From positions 558,001 through 622,000 of the forward strand of contig NZ_QZEY01000002.1 of NCBI RefSeq assembly GCF_003594875.1: a stretch of DNA of 64,000 bases. Direction: 5' to 3'. Shown piece by piece: positions 49,231 to 57,970 of the stretch. The translations under genes were made by a program, and so were the position numbers. Under the pieces are notes generated by a model. That model worked only from the letters and a program-made list of their open reading frames with translations, made no database searches and had not been told where the DNA came from. Within the stretch, counting starts at the first letter, position 1. The number at the start of each line of letters is the position of its first letter. This stretch comes from Bailinhaonella thermotolerans. GTDB taxonomy: Bacteria; Actinomycetota; Actinomycetes; Streptosporangiales; Streptosporangiaceae.

Positions 49231-50775
49231 TCAGGCCCTGACCGGGCCGCGCAGGTCGTTGCCGGACAGGTCGCCCGGGTCGCACTCGTCGATGACGTAC
49301 AGGGCGTGGGTCTGGCCGCCCTTGGCGTCCCACACGCGGTTGCCGCGCAGGGTGAGGTCGGCCAGCGTGGACTTCAGGACCACGCCGCCGCGCACGGGCG
49401 GGGCCGCGGACAGGGTGTACTGCTCGCCGGCGGGCGGGGTGCCGTGGCGCCAGGCGGTGGTCGCGCCCGGGCGGTAGGGCGCGAGGGCCAGCTCGTCGGC
49501 GCTGTTCCCGGTGACGATCGCGTCCTGCGCGCCCACGGTCACGGTCTTGCCGCGATGCCCGTCGGTGCGCCAGTTCGCCGCCGGGTCGCGCAGGGACGTC
49601 TCGGTGCAGCGGCCCACGGTCCCCGAGGCGGCGGGCTCGCCGCGGCCGCCGTTGTCGCGCACCCGGTTGCCGGTGATGAAGCCGTCGTTCATCCGGGCCG
49701 CCACGTGGATGCCGTCCAGCGCGTTCCCGAAGACGTCGTTGTCCTCCACCACGATCGCCTCGGCGGGGCTCCCCCGGTGCACGAAGTCGTAGTGGCGGTA
49801 CCCGTGGCCGCCGTTGTCGCTGATCCGGTTGCCGCGGATCGCGTACGGCCCCGGCGTGTCGCCGATCACGACGCCCTCGCGGACGTTCCCGTCGATCAGG
49901 CAGCCGGTCACCAGCCCGCCGCGCCCGGCCACCTGCGACGTGCCGTGCCCGGACACGTCGAACCCGGCGATGTGGTTCCCGGTCATCGTGCACCCGGTCA
50001 CCACCAGCCCCTCCGCGCCCCAGTCGGAGATGCCCAGGCGGTTGTCGGAGGCGTGGCAGCCGGTGATCGTGATGCCGCGCGGGCGGACCCAGTCGGCCTG
50101 CTGGAGCTCCAGGAAGATCCCGTTCGTGCCGTTGCCCACCGCGGCGCACGCGCTGATGACCAGGCGCTCGCTCGCGCCCCAGCCGCCGATGCCGATGCCG
50201 ATCCCGGCCCCGCCCATCTGCTGCCCGGTGTCCAGCCGCCCGCAGCCCTCGGCCAGGACCCCCGACACGATCGTGTCCTGCAGGAAGTCGCAGCCCAGGC
50301 CCGTCGCCGCCGTGTGGTGGACGTACAGGTCCCGGAACCGCCCGCGCAGGACGTACTGGAGCCCGAGGCCCTTGGCCAGCGGGTCGTACCGGTCCAGCTC
50401 CACGCGCGACCCGTCGATCTCGAAGCCGGCGAACGTGCAGTCGGCGACGTGGTGCTCCCGGCTCGCCCCGTGCTGGAGCGCGGTGAAGTACGCCAGCGGC
50501 ACCGGCACGCCCGGGCTGCCCTCGTTGGACAGCACGAACCGTGTCAGGCCCGGCCCGTCCCCCAGCAGCGAGACCCCGCTGCGCCACACGGTCCCCGCGC
50601 CCCTGATCAGGTACACCCCGGCCGGGCACCGGATGGCGCGCCGCAGCCCGTCGCGCGCGCAGGCCCGCCCCAGCTCGTTCACCAGCGCGGCCAGCGCCGG
50701 CTGATCGTTCGTCACCCCGTCCCCGGCCAGCCCGCGCTCCCGCGCGTCGACCACCAGCCCCCCGACGTCCGGCAC
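49231..50775 (-). CDS. Right-handed parallel beta-helix repeat protein (pectate-lyase-superfamily type)
   Basis: A 514-residue protein that begins with the pectate_lyase_3-like V-V-D-A-R-E-R-G-L-A-G-D-G-V-T-N-D and continues as repeated beta-helix coils rich in G-N-x-I-x-x-N and V-T-G-C patterns. No signal peptide is visible, although most such enzymes are secreted or part of phage tails. Possible roles are a carbohydrate lyase/epimerase or a tailspike-like scaffold; catalytic residues cannot be assigned. GTG at 50775 follows GGGGAGG, which supports the start and the lack of a leader. Confidence 0.8.
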   Translation of the reverse strand: MPDVGGLVVDARERGLAGDGVTNDQPALAALVNELGRACARDGLRRAIRCPAGVYLIRGAGTVWRSGVSLLGDGPGLTRFVLSNEGSPGVPVPLAYFTALQHGASREHHVADCTFAGFEIDGSRVELDRYDPLAKGLGLQYVLRGRFRDLYVHHTAATGLGCDFLQDTIVSGVLAEGCGRLDTGQQMGGAGIGIGIGGWGASERLVISACAAVGNGTNGIFLELQQADWVRPRGITITGCHASDNRLGISDWGAEGLVVTGCTMTGNHIAGFDVSGHGTSQVAGRGGLVTGCLIDGNVREGVVIGDTPGPYAIRGNRISDNGGHGYRHYDFVHRGSPAEAIVVEDNDVFGNALDGIHVAARMNDGFITGNRVRDNGGRGEPAASGTVGRCTETSLRDPAANWRTDGHRGKTVTVGAQDAIVTGNSADELALAPYRPGATTAWRHGTPPAGEQYTLSAAPPVRGGVVLKSTLADLTLRGNRVWDAKGGQTHALYVIDECDPGDLSGNDLRGPVRA

Positions 50776-50986
50776 GGCCTCCCCCTCCTCGCCATCCCAG
50801 GCCCGCCCCTCCTACCCCGCCCGCCCCGCCTCTACCGTCCTCCTCCCCCGGTACGGCACGCGCCCGGCCGCGAGCCGTACGCGCCCCACCGCCGCGAGCC
50901 GCACGGGCCGGAGAGGGCCTTCGCGCGCGGGGGCGGCCATCGCGGCCAGGGGCGGCGGCGCGGCGGCGGGCGATAAGGTCGGGCCC

Positions 50987-51838
50987 ATGCGGCTTCATGT
51001 GGGATGCGCGATGTGGACTCACGCGCCGTGGCGCGGGCGCTTCCTCCCCCATCCGCTCGCGCCGGCCGAGCGCCTGCGGGCGTACGCCACCTGGTGCAAC
51101 GCGGTGGAGGGCAACACCACCTTCTACGCGACCCCGGCGAGGAGCACGGTGGAGACCTGGGCGGCGCAGACGGACGAGGACTTCCGCTTCGTCCTCAAGC
51201 TGCCCAGGACGATCACCCACGAACGCCGCCTCGCGGACACCGGCGAGGACCTGACCGCCTTCCTGGACGCGATCGAACCCCTCGGCCCCCGGGCGCACGC
51301 CCTGTGGATCCAGCTCCCGGCCGCGTTCGGCCCCACCGACCTGGGCTCTCTGGCGTCCTTCCTCCACCGCCTCCCCCGGGCCCACCGCTACGCCGTGGAG
51401 GTGCGGCACCCCGCGTTCTTCACCGACCCCCGCGCCGAGCGCCGCCTGGAACAGGTCCTCACCCGCGCGGGCGCCGAATGGATCCCCTTCGACACCGAGA
51501 CCCTTTTCCGCGCCCCGCCCGCCACCGACGCCGAGCGCGAATCCTGGACCAAGAAACCACGCCTCCCCAGCCGCCGCGAAGCGCTCACGGCCCATCCCAT
51601 AATCCGCTACATAGGCCGCGACTCCGCCGAGGAGACGGAGAACGGCTGGGCCCCCTGGACGGAGAAGGTCACCGCCTGGCTCGCCGAGGGCCGCTCCCCC
51701 ACCGTCTTCATCCACACCCCCGACAACGCCGAGGCCCTCCCCCTGGCCCGCCGCTTCCACGCCCAGATCCGCACCCGTCTCCCCACCCTCCCCGCCCTCC
51801 CCACCCCCACGGAAACCGAACCCCTGACCCTTTTCTAG
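50987..51838 (+). CDS. DUF72 (YecE-like) protein
   Basis: A 283-residue DUF72 protein with a TIM-barrel-like pattern: V-G-C-A-M-W at the start, N-A-V-E-G-N-T-T-F-Y (usually VE.NSTFY), F-R-F-V-L-K-L-P-R-T-I-T-H and V-E-V-R-H-P-A-F-F. These signatures are strongly conserved in the family, whose biochemical role is still unclear. The gene is monocistronic and its last ~130 codons are C-rich compared with its neighbours. Confidence 0.88.
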   Translation: MRLHVGCAMWTHAPWRGRFLPHPLAPAERLRAYATWCNAVEGNTTFYATPARSTVETWAAQTDEDFRFVLKLPRTITHERRLADTGEDLTAFLDAIEPLGPRAHALWIQLPAAFGPTDLGSLASFLHRLPRAHRYAVEVRHPAFFTDPRAERRLEQVLTRAGAEWIPFDTETLFRAPPATDAERESWTKKPRLPSRREALTAHPIIRYIGRDSAEETENGWAPWTEKVTAWLAEGRSPTVFIHTPDNAEALPLARRFHAQIRTRLPTLPALPTPTETEPLTLF

Positions 51839-51863
51839 ACGGGGCGGGAGGAGAGGGTCCGGC

Positions 51864-52904
51864 TCAATCGTCGTAGGGATTCCGCGCGCTGACCGCCAGG
51901 TGAACGATTCGCTTGACCTCGTCGCCACCGAAGGCCGGGTCGAGATCCAGGCCGAGCCGGGCGAAAAGCCCGGGAACCTCGTCGGGAGCCGGGGAGAGGG
52001 CCAGCGGCACGCCGGCCGCATCCTTGATCGGAAGGGTTCGCGCCTGCCTGAAGGCGACCGCGAGGGCCGTCCGGTAATCGGCGTGGAGACGGCCCTCGGC
52101 CGGAAGCCGGTAGGCGGGCCAGCCGTTGCCGCAGACGGTGGTGAGCATGCAGGTGGCGCTGACGTCGAAGCGCTGTGATGACCAGGTCGAGGACAACCCG
52201 AGCTCGACCTCCAGGGGCGAGTGCCGCCAATACCAGCAGGCGGCCAGGACGGTCGCGTAACAGTTCAGGCGCACGAGCCGGACATCCCATGGCTCGCCGC
52301 CTGGCGACGACAGCTCGTGCGCGGCATTGAATGCCGCGTAACCCGAGCACACCCCGATGTCGGACGGATCCAGTATGTCCACGCGCACCTTGATTGGCTG
52401 GTTCCTGCGCCTGGCGCGCATCGCCAGCTCAGGCAGCGTCCTGGCGCGCAGATAGGTGCCGGTGCCGCCTTTGAATTCCCAGAAATCGGTGTGCTCGCGC
52501 GCGGCCTCGAAAGCGGCCGCGATGGCCCGCTCGCCGGTCACCACTTCCAGCTCGGCCACTCCCGCCAGCGCGCCGCGCACATCGTCGAACCTGGTGACCG
52601 CCTCCTCCAGACGGCGCAGGGTCACCAGGCCCTTCCCGAGGCGATCCGCGGTCTCCCGGAGCGCCGCCCCCTCGGCTTCGCGCTCTTCGTTGCGCCGGGC
52701 GCGGTCGCGGATCATGGAGAAGGCCAGGACGGCCAGGGTGGCGAGCATGGCGTTTCCCATGACCTCGGCGTCGCTGAGGTTGAGGAGGCCGAGGACGCTG
52801 AAGACGACGGCGAGGGTGAGCGCGAGGTAGTTATCGACCTGGTCCCGAATCCTGGAAAACCATTTGCGCATGCCACCGCCCGAGGGATCCGGGACCGCCG
52901 CCAT
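51864..52904 (-). CDS. Membrane-anchored protein of unknown function
   Basis: A 346-residue protein I do not recognise. Two hydrophobic helices lie at about residues 26-43 and 49-64, followed by an acidic/basic helical stretch (R-D-R-A-R-R-N-E-E-R-E-A-E) and a ~230-residue soluble domain. That domain contains F-W-E-F-K-G-G-T-G-T-Y-L-R and V-R-V-D-I-L-D-P-S-D, followed by C-S-G-Y-A-A-F, a pattern seen in actinobacterial hypothetical proteins that loosely resembles PLD-type folds. No catalytic residues can be named. Codon use is slightly less GC-rich than in neighbours. ATG at 52871 is an alternative start. Confidence 0.7.
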   Translation of the reverse strand: MAAVPDPSGGGMRKWFSRIRDQVDNYLALTLAVVFSVLGLLNLSDAEVMGNAMLATLAVLAFSMIRDRARRNEEREAEGAALRETADRLGKGLVTLRRLEEAVTRFDDVRGALAGVAELEVVTGERAIAAAFEAAREHTDFWEFKGGTGTYLRARTLPELAMRARRRNQPIKVRVDILDPSDIGVCSGYAAFNAAHELSSPGGEPWDVRLVRLNCYATVLAACWYWRHSPLEVELGLSSTWSSQRFDVSATCMLTTVCGNGWPAYRLPAEGRLHADYRTALAVAFRQARTLPIKDAAGVPLALSPAPDEVPGLFARLGLDLDPAFGGDEVKRIVHLAVSARNPYDD

Positions 52905-53056
52905 GGAACAGTCGACCTCTCCACAGAACCCATACCCGCTCCGGGATTTGGCGAGACATCAGATTTCCGCCACTCCGGACACAGCGGTCACGAAATGCGC
53001 GCGGCGATCTCAGGGCGTGGGCCGGCCTTTTTGCGGCAATGGGATAACGGGCGGTG

Positions 53057-53425
53057 TCACGCGCCGAAAAGGCGGGCGGCCAATTCTGACGACTCGAACT
53101 CCTCGACCATCGGGGCGGGGGCGGTGAGGCACCAGGCCTCGACGGTCAGCTCGAAGAGCTCGTCGGGGTCGATCTTGTCGAGGTGGACGACGACCCAGCC
53201 GAAGCGGCCGGCGTCGAACTGCCTCTCGAAGACATCGGGCCGCTCGGCGACCAGGGCGCGCTGCTCCTCCAGGGTGGCCTTGAGGCCGACGGTGCGGGTC
53301 TTCTCCCACAGGTAGCCGAAGCCCTTGTCGCGCACCTTGAAGGAGATCCAGTCGCCCCCCGCGCCCTGCTTCACCGCCGGCAGCCGCTCCAGCATCTCCA
53401 GGAACTCGTCAACAGTGACACCCAT
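53057..53425 (-). CDS. YjbR/MmcQ-family protein
   Basis: A 122-residue YjbR/MmcQ-like protein: F-L-E-M-L-E-R-L-P near the start, then K-V-R-D-K-G-F-G-Y-L, a variable middle, F-G-W-V-V-V-H-L near residue 75 and a C-terminal helix. The family has a CyaY-like or DNA-binding-like fold and no settled function. ATG at 53425 gives the usual family N-terminus; an in-frame ATG 39 bases upstream adds residues unlike the family. Confidence 0.82.
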   Translation of the reverse strand: MGVTVDEFLEMLERLPAVKQGAGGDWISFKVRDKGFGYLWEKTRTVGLKATLEEQRALVAERPDVFERQFDAGRFGWVVVHLDKIDPDELFELTVEAWCLTAPAPMVEEFESSELAARLFGA

Positions 53426-53521
53426 GCCCCATGGTCTACCAGCACCCGCCGACATTCTCCGCATCGGCGCCCGGGCCGGGGCGTACGGCCCGCCGTACGC
53501 CAGGGGGTACGGCGGGGGCGG

Positions 53522-54133
53522 TCAGGGGCGGGCGACGCGGGCGCCGGCCAGGAGGTGGGTGATGGCCTGGCGGTATTCGGCGCGGACCCGGGCCTTGTCG
53601 GGCTCCGGGGCCTCGGCGAGGGCCATGCCGGCGGCCCCGAGGATGTGGAAGGTGATGCGGGTCATGGGTTCCAGGGGCAGGGCGGGCAGGTGGCCGGCCG
53701 CCTGGAGGGTGAGCAGGAGCTGCTCGACCAGGCCGTAGGCGTACTTGAGCTCGAGCTCGTGCCAGCACTTCCAGCCGAGGGCGATCGGCCCCTCCTGCCA
53801 CACGACGCGGCCGTAGACCGGGTCGCAGCAGCGGTCGAGGAACACGTCGAGGGCGGCCAGCGCGCCGTCCCACGGGTCGGCCTCGGTGGCGGCCGCCTCC
53901 AGGATGCGGGCCATCACGTCGGCCTCCAGGGCCTCCACCACCGCCTGGAAGAGGGCGGTCTTGCCGGCGAAGTGGTGGTAGACCGCGCCGCGGGTCGCCT
54001 GGATGTCGGACGCGACGTCCTCCAGGGCCGTGCCCGCGTAGCCGTACCGGGCGAACCGGCGCGTCGCCGCGTCGAGCAGCGCCGCCCTGGTCGCCTCCGA
54101 GTACTGCTCCCTGCGGCTCTTGACGGGTGGCAT
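53522..54133 (-). CDS. TetR-family transcriptional regulator
   Basis: A 203-residue TetR repressor. The N-terminal helix-turn-helix reads T-R-A-A-L-L-D-A-A-T-R-R-F-A-R-Y-G-Y and then T-R-G-A-V-Y-H-H-F-A-G-K-T-A-L-F, the canonical pattern. The C-terminal ligand domain shows a TetR_C_33-like all-helical region with unknown ligand. A 17-bp palindrome sits just upstream of its start, and the divergent genes are a small protein and a P450, so it probably represses both directions. An in-frame ATG at 54151 lies within the operator and is less likely. Confidence 0.9.
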   Translation of the reverse strand: MPPVKSRREQYSEATRAALLDAATRRFARYGYAGTALEDVASDIQATRGAVYHHFAGKTALFQAVVEALEADVMARILEAAATEADPWDGALAALDVFLDRCCDPVYGRVVWQEGPIALGWKCWHELELKYAYGLVEQLLLTLQAAGHLPALPLEPMTRITFHILGAAGMALAEAPEPDKARVRAEYRQAITHLLAGARVARP

Positions 54134-54147
54134 GCACGAAGAATACA

Positions 54148-54164
54148 ACATACACAGTGTATGT
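54148..54164. promoter_or_regulatory. Palindromic operator for the TetR regulator
   Basis: ACATACACAGTGTATGT is a perfect 8-bp inverted repeat around one central base, in an AT-rich stretch 15 bp upstream of the TetR start and 27 bp before the divergent small gene. Size, symmetry and position match TetR-family operators, so binding would block both divergent promoters. Confidence 0.75.
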
Positions 54165-54190
54165 AACCGACATTGAGTAGGTGTTTCACG

Positions 54191-54778
54191 ATGGCGTGGA
54201 ACGACGTACATCGCCGTCACCGCCTGGTCAGGCGGGTCCTGGACGGCGTCGCGGCGGCCGGGCGGCCCGAGGTGCCCCGTGATCTCGCGGCGGAGGTCGA
54301 GGCGGAGTTCGGGGGGCTCGGCGGGCTGCTCAGGGAGGTCCAGGCGCGGTGGTACCGGGCCTTCGACGCCCGGCTCGACGCGGTGCTGGAGGAGCGGCCG
54401 GCGGACCTGGCCCCCGCGCTGGCCCGGCTCCGGGGCGAGCTGGCCGCCGCGATGCCCGCGGCCCGGCTGCTGCTCGACGCGCACCACGACCACCCGGACC
54501 TGGCCGCCCTGCACGCGCGCCACCGCCGCACCCTCGCCGCGGCGGGCGCGGCGGGCGCGGCGGGCGCGGCGGATCCGGCGGACGCGGCGACGCTTCCCCC
54601 CGCCGACGCCCCCGCCCCGCAAGCCCCCGGGAACGCGCGGAACGCGGAATCCGCGCGGAACCTCCACCCGGTCCCGCCCCGGCGGGCCGTCCCCGCGGCC
54701 TCACCCGCCGCCTCGCCGCCCGCGCGAGCCGTACGGCTGTGCGGGCGGCTGCCGTTCCCGCGCCGTTCGTGCGCATGA
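54191..54778 (+). CDS. Small protein upstream of P450, unknown function
   Basis: A 195-residue protein. The first ~115 residues are well structured (M-A-W-N-D-V-H-R-R-H-R-L-V, A-E-F-G-G-L-G-G-L-L-R-E-V-Q, R-W-Y-R-A-F-D-A-R-L-D-A-V-L), a pattern I recall in actinobacterial hypothetical proteins next to TetR genes. The last ~80 residues are Ala/Pro-rich and likely disordered, including G-A-A-G-A-A-G-A-A. No enzyme motif is visible. It lies between the palindromic operator and the P450 gene (16-bp gap) and is probably co-transcribed with it. Confidence 0.65.
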   Translation: MAWNDVHRRHRLVRRVLDGVAAAGRPEVPRDLAAEVEAEFGGLGGLLREVQARWYRAFDARLDAVLEERPADLAPALARLRGELAAAMPAARLLLDAHHDHPDLAALHARHRRTLAAAGAAGAAGAADPADAATLPPADAPAPQAPGNARNAESARNLHPVPPRRAVPAASPAASPPARAVRLCGRLPFPRRSCA

Positions 54779-54794
54779 CCATCGGAGGACACCG

Positions 54795-56009
54795 ATGACC
54801 GCGACCCCCGAGACGATGTTCAACCCGTTCGAGCCCGGCTTCACCGACGACCCGTACCCCGCCTACAGCCGCCTCCGCGAGGCCGACCCGGTGCAGGAGC
54901 ACCCGCTCGGGTTCTGGATCCTGTCGCGCTACGAGGACGCCGCGGAGGCCCTGCGCGCCGGCCTCTCGGTGGACGAGGGGCGGATCCGGACCGGCCCCCT
55001 GGCCGAGGTCCGGGACCGGCTGCGGAGCCAGGACCAGGGCACCCTCACGCTGTCCATGCTCGACCGGGACCCGCCCGACCACACCCGGCTGCGTTCCCTG
55101 GTGTCCCGCGTGTTCACGCCGCGCCGGATCGCCGCCCTCGAACCGGAGATCGCCCGCCTCGTGGACGGCTACCTGGACGAGATCGAGGAGGCCGGCCGGG
55201 CGGACCTGGTGACCTCGCTGGCGTTCCCGCTCCCGTTCGCCGTGATCTCCCGGATGCTCGGCACGGACCCGGCGGAGCACGCGGCGATCCGGGACATGAG
55301 CGGCACCCTCGTGCGCGCCCTCGAACCCGTCTTCGAGGAGGAGGTCCTCGACGCCATCGACCGGGCCAGGGCCGGCCTCGACGCGGTCGCCCGCGAGCTC
55401 ATCGCCCGCAAGCGCGCCGAGCCCGCGGACGACCTGCTGAGCGCGCTCATCGCCGCCGAGGAGGACGGGGACGTCCTCAGCGACGACGAGCTCGCCGCCC
55501 AGGTGGTCCTGCTGTACGTGGCCGGGCACGAGACGACGGTCAACCTGATCGCCGGCGGGACCGTCGCGCTGCTGCGCAACCCCGGCCAGCTCGCGCTGCT
55601 GCGCGCCCATCCGGAGCTGGGCGCCAACGCCGTCGAGGAGCTCCTCCGCTACGACAGCCCGGTCCAGCAGACCCGGCGCGTCACCGTCGAGCCGTACGCC
55701 GTGGGCGGCCGCGTCATCCCGCCGGACTCGTTCGTGTCCGTGGTGCTCGCCTCGGCCAACCGCGACGAGTCCTTCTGGGGCCCGGACGCGGACCGGCTCC
55801 GCCTGGACCGCCCCGACGCCCGCCGCCACCTCTCCTTCGGCGGCGGCCCGCACTTCTGCCTGGGGGCCCATCTGGCCCGGCTGGAGGGCCGCGTCGCCCT
55901 GACCCGGCTGACCTCCCGCTTCCCCGGCCTCGCCCTCGACGGGGAGGTCACCTGGAACGGCCGCATCAACCTCCGCGGCCCCGCCACCGTCCCCATCACG
56001 ACCGGCTGA
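54795..56009 (+). CDS. Cytochrome P450 (CYP)
   Basis: A 404-residue soluble bacterial P450. The I-helix A-G-H-E-T-T oxygen-binding motif, the K-helix E-L-L-R (ExxR) and the heme-binding F-G-G-G-P-H-F-C-L-G-A with the Cys ligand are all intact. Length is normal for class I P450s, which need ferredoxin and reductase from elsewhere. Substrate unknown. GGAGG lies seven bases before the ATG. Probably induced when the upstream TetR repressor binds its ligand, so a role in oxidising a xenobiotic or metabolite is plausible. Confidence 0.92.
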   Translation: MTATPETMFNPFEPGFTDDPYPAYSRLREADPVQEHPLGFWILSRYEDAAEALRAGLSVDEGRIRTGPLAEVRDRLRSQDQGTLTLSMLDRDPPDHTRLRSLVSRVFTPRRIAALEPEIARLVDGYLDEIEEAGRADLVTSLAFPLPFAVISRMLGTDPAEHAAIRDMSGTLVRALEPVFEEEVLDAIDRARAGLDAVARELIARKRAEPADDLLSALIAAEEDGDVLSDDELAAQVVLLYVAGHETTVNLIAGGTVALLRNPGQLALLRAHPELGANAVEELLRYDSPVQQTRRVTVEPYAVGGRVIPPDSFVSVVLASANRDESFWGPDADRLRLDRPDARRHLSFGGGPHFCLGAHLARLEGRVALTRLTSRFPGLALDGEVTWNGRINLRGPATVPITTG

Positions 56010-56039
56010 GCCCGGCCCCGGCGCAGCTCCCCCGAGCGG

Positions 56040-56216
56040 CTACGACAGGTCCGGCGCGCCCTCGAGGGCGTGGGCGCGGAGACGGTCGGCGAGTTCGAGC
56101 TGCTGCAGAGGGGTGAGCCGGACCGGCCAGACGGCGGGCAGCATCATGACGTCGCCGCCGGGAAGGCGCACGAGGTCCACGGGAAAGGGAGGGGATTCGA
56201 CCACGCCCCCGATCAT
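56040..56216 (-). CDS. Small conserved-looking protein of unknown function
   Basis: A 58-residue protein (M-I-G-G-V-V-E-S-P-P-F-P-V-D-L-V-R-L-P-G-G at the start, then a helix L-T-P-L-Q-Q-L-E-L-A-D-R-L-R-A-H-A). Composition and codon bias look coding and unlike a shadow reading. The start is uncertain: ATG at 56216 is used, with a longer ATG at 56243 possible. No known family is recognised. It is convergent with the P450 gene. Confidence 0.5.
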   Translation of the reverse strand: MIGGVVESPPFPVDLVRLPGGDVMMLPAVWPVRLTPLQQLELADRLRAHALEGAPDLS

Positions 56217-56411
56217 CCCAGCCGGCCCCGACAATCCCGCCACGGCCCCCGCCCCCGGCGATCACCGGGCACCCCGGCCCGCCCCGCCCCGCTCCGCCCG
56301 GCGGCCGGATCCACCGGCGCCCCGGCCGGAGAGGCGAGGGGTCATCGAACGCCGCACGTCCCCGCCGCGACGACGATGAGCCCCCTGACCTCGCGGGTCA
56401 GGGGGCCTCGG

Positions 56412-56483
56412 TGGGCGATACTGGGTTCGAACCAGTGACCCCTCGCTTGTAAGGCGAGTGCTCTACCGCTGAGCTAATCGCCC
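56412..56483 (-). tRNA. tRNA-Val (UAC anticodon)
   Basis: On the minus strand the 72 bases fold as a standard tRNA: acceptor GGGCGAT/ATCGCCC, D arm AGCTCAGCGGTAGAGC, anticodon stem CTCGC with loop CTTACAA (anticodon TAC, valine), and a T arm with GGTTCGAACC. Discriminator is A and CCA is not encoded. All conserved positions are present. Confidence 0.95.
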
Positions 56484-56632
56484 GCGCCGACAGGCCGCCG
56501 GATCTCGTCGCGACGGCCTGAGCACTATGGGAGTACACCTTACGGCAATCGGGACCCCTCCGAGACCAGCCCCGGTCCCGCCTCACGCCGGGGAGCGGCG
56601 CCGGGCCGCGCCTGCCGTACGCCGGGGCGGGG

Positions 56633-57838
56633 TCAGGTGAGAAGGGGCCAGAAGTCGCGGGAGGCGGTGGCGCTCCAGACGGGGTCGCCGTGGCCGTAGC
56701 CGGGGACGAGCTTGAAGACGGAGCGGGGGATCAGGGCGGCGCCCTCGGGGTGGTCGCCGCGGCCCAGCCCGGCGTTGACCCAGACGACCTCGGCCTCGAT
56801 CGCGGCCCAGTCGATGGAGTACGACGGGTCGGCCGCCCAGACGGCGAAGAGGTCGCACAGGAGGGCGGTGACGACGATGCCGCTCCCGGCGCGGCGGAAC
56901 GCCTCGTCGAACACCGTGAGCGGGGTGTGCGCCAGCGCGAAGCGGTCGCGTGCGGGGACGTCGCCGAAGGCGTACGAGCCCGCGCCGATCCCCTGCTTGT
57001 AGATCCAGTTGAACAGGCCCGGCGTCTTCGCGGTGTGGACGAGCGCGTAGTGCGCCGCCCCCGCGTTGGTCAGGGGCTCGCCGGTGGGATGGCGCACGGG
57101 GAACGCCGCGGCCGGGCCCGCCGGGTCCGTCAGGGCCGCCCGGATCAGCGCGCCCGTCGAGTTGCCCGCGCCGTGCACCCCGCGCTCGGCGAGCCCCCGG
57201 CAGGCGGCCAGGCTCGCGCGCGCCCGGTCGCGCAGGTCGCCCGGAGGGTACGGCCCCGTCGTGTCGATCACCAGGACCCGTCCCAGGCGCCCGGGCGCGG
57301 TCGCGGCGAAGTCCAGGGCCAGGGCGCCGCCCGCGGAGTGCCCGAGCACGTCGTACGGCATCCGCAGCGCCCGGTCCACGGCGGAGACCACCTTCGCCAC
57401 GTCGCGGCGGTGCTCGGCCAGCCCCCATCCCGCCAGTTCGGCCCCGTTGTGCCCGGCGGGCAGCGACGCCTCCCTCGGCGTGATCCCGATGACGAGGTAC
57501 CCCCGCTCCCGCATGAAGTGGGCCAGGTTCCGCTCGCGCGGCGTGAAGTAGTTCGCCTCGAAGTTCAGCCCGCCCCCGGGCAGCATGTACAGAATCCGGC
57601 GAGGGGCCCGCCGCGTGCTCACGAGCACGTCCACGACCAGCGGCCACGTCTCGTCGCGCACCTCGACCCGGGTCCGCGCCCACCCGTCGCCCCGCTCGGC
57701 GGGCGGCGCCTTCCCCGGCCCTTCCCCCAGCGCCGCGACGGCCCGGTCACCGGGCCCGGTCTCCGCCGAGGCCGCCGGCGGCGCCCCGGCCACCCCGGCG
57801 AGCGCGCCCAGGAGCGCCACGATCCACAGGACCCGCAC
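56633..57838 (-). CDS. Secreted alpha/beta hydrolase
   Basis: A 401-residue protein. An N-terminal signal peptide (V-L-W-I-V-A-L-L-G-A-L-A-G, cleavage near A-A-S-A) precedes an alpha/beta hydrolase domain with the nucleophile elbow G-H-S-A-G-G and the oxyanion strand Y-M-L-P-G-G-G. A His in P-G-Y-G-H-G-D near the end completes a likely triad. Substrate unknown; esterase or lipase-type. GTG at 57838 is preferred since GGGAGG lies five bases upstream; GTG at 57844 is possible. Confidence 0.85.
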   Translation of the reverse strand: MRVLWIVALLGALAGVAGAPPAASAETGPGDRAVAALGEGPGKAPPAERGDGWARTRVEVRDETWPLVVDVLVSTRRAPRRILYMLPGGGLNFEANYFTPRERNLAHFMRERGYLVIGITPREASLPAGHNGAELAGWGLAEHRRDVAKVVSAVDRALRMPYDVLGHSAGGALALDFAATAPGRLGRVLVIDTTGPYPPGDLRDRARASLAACRGLAERGVHGAGNSTGALIRAALTDPAGPAAAFPVRHPTGEPLTNAGAAHYALVHTAKTPGLFNWIYKQGIGAGSYAFGDVPARDRFALAHTPLTVFDEAFRRAGSGIVVTALLCDLFAVWAADPSYSIDWAAIEAEVVWVNAGLGRGDHPEGAALIPRSVFKLVPGYGHGDPVWSATASRDFWPLLT

Positions 57839-57970
57839 AGCCACCTCCCGGCCGACGTCCGCCCGATGTCACCCCCACCCTGAAGAACGATCGCGGCCCG
57901 GGCAAGGCCCATCTCGGTCCTCCTGGCCGCGGAGCGGCGCCGGGGCCGCCGGTCCGGGCGGCCGGGTCCC

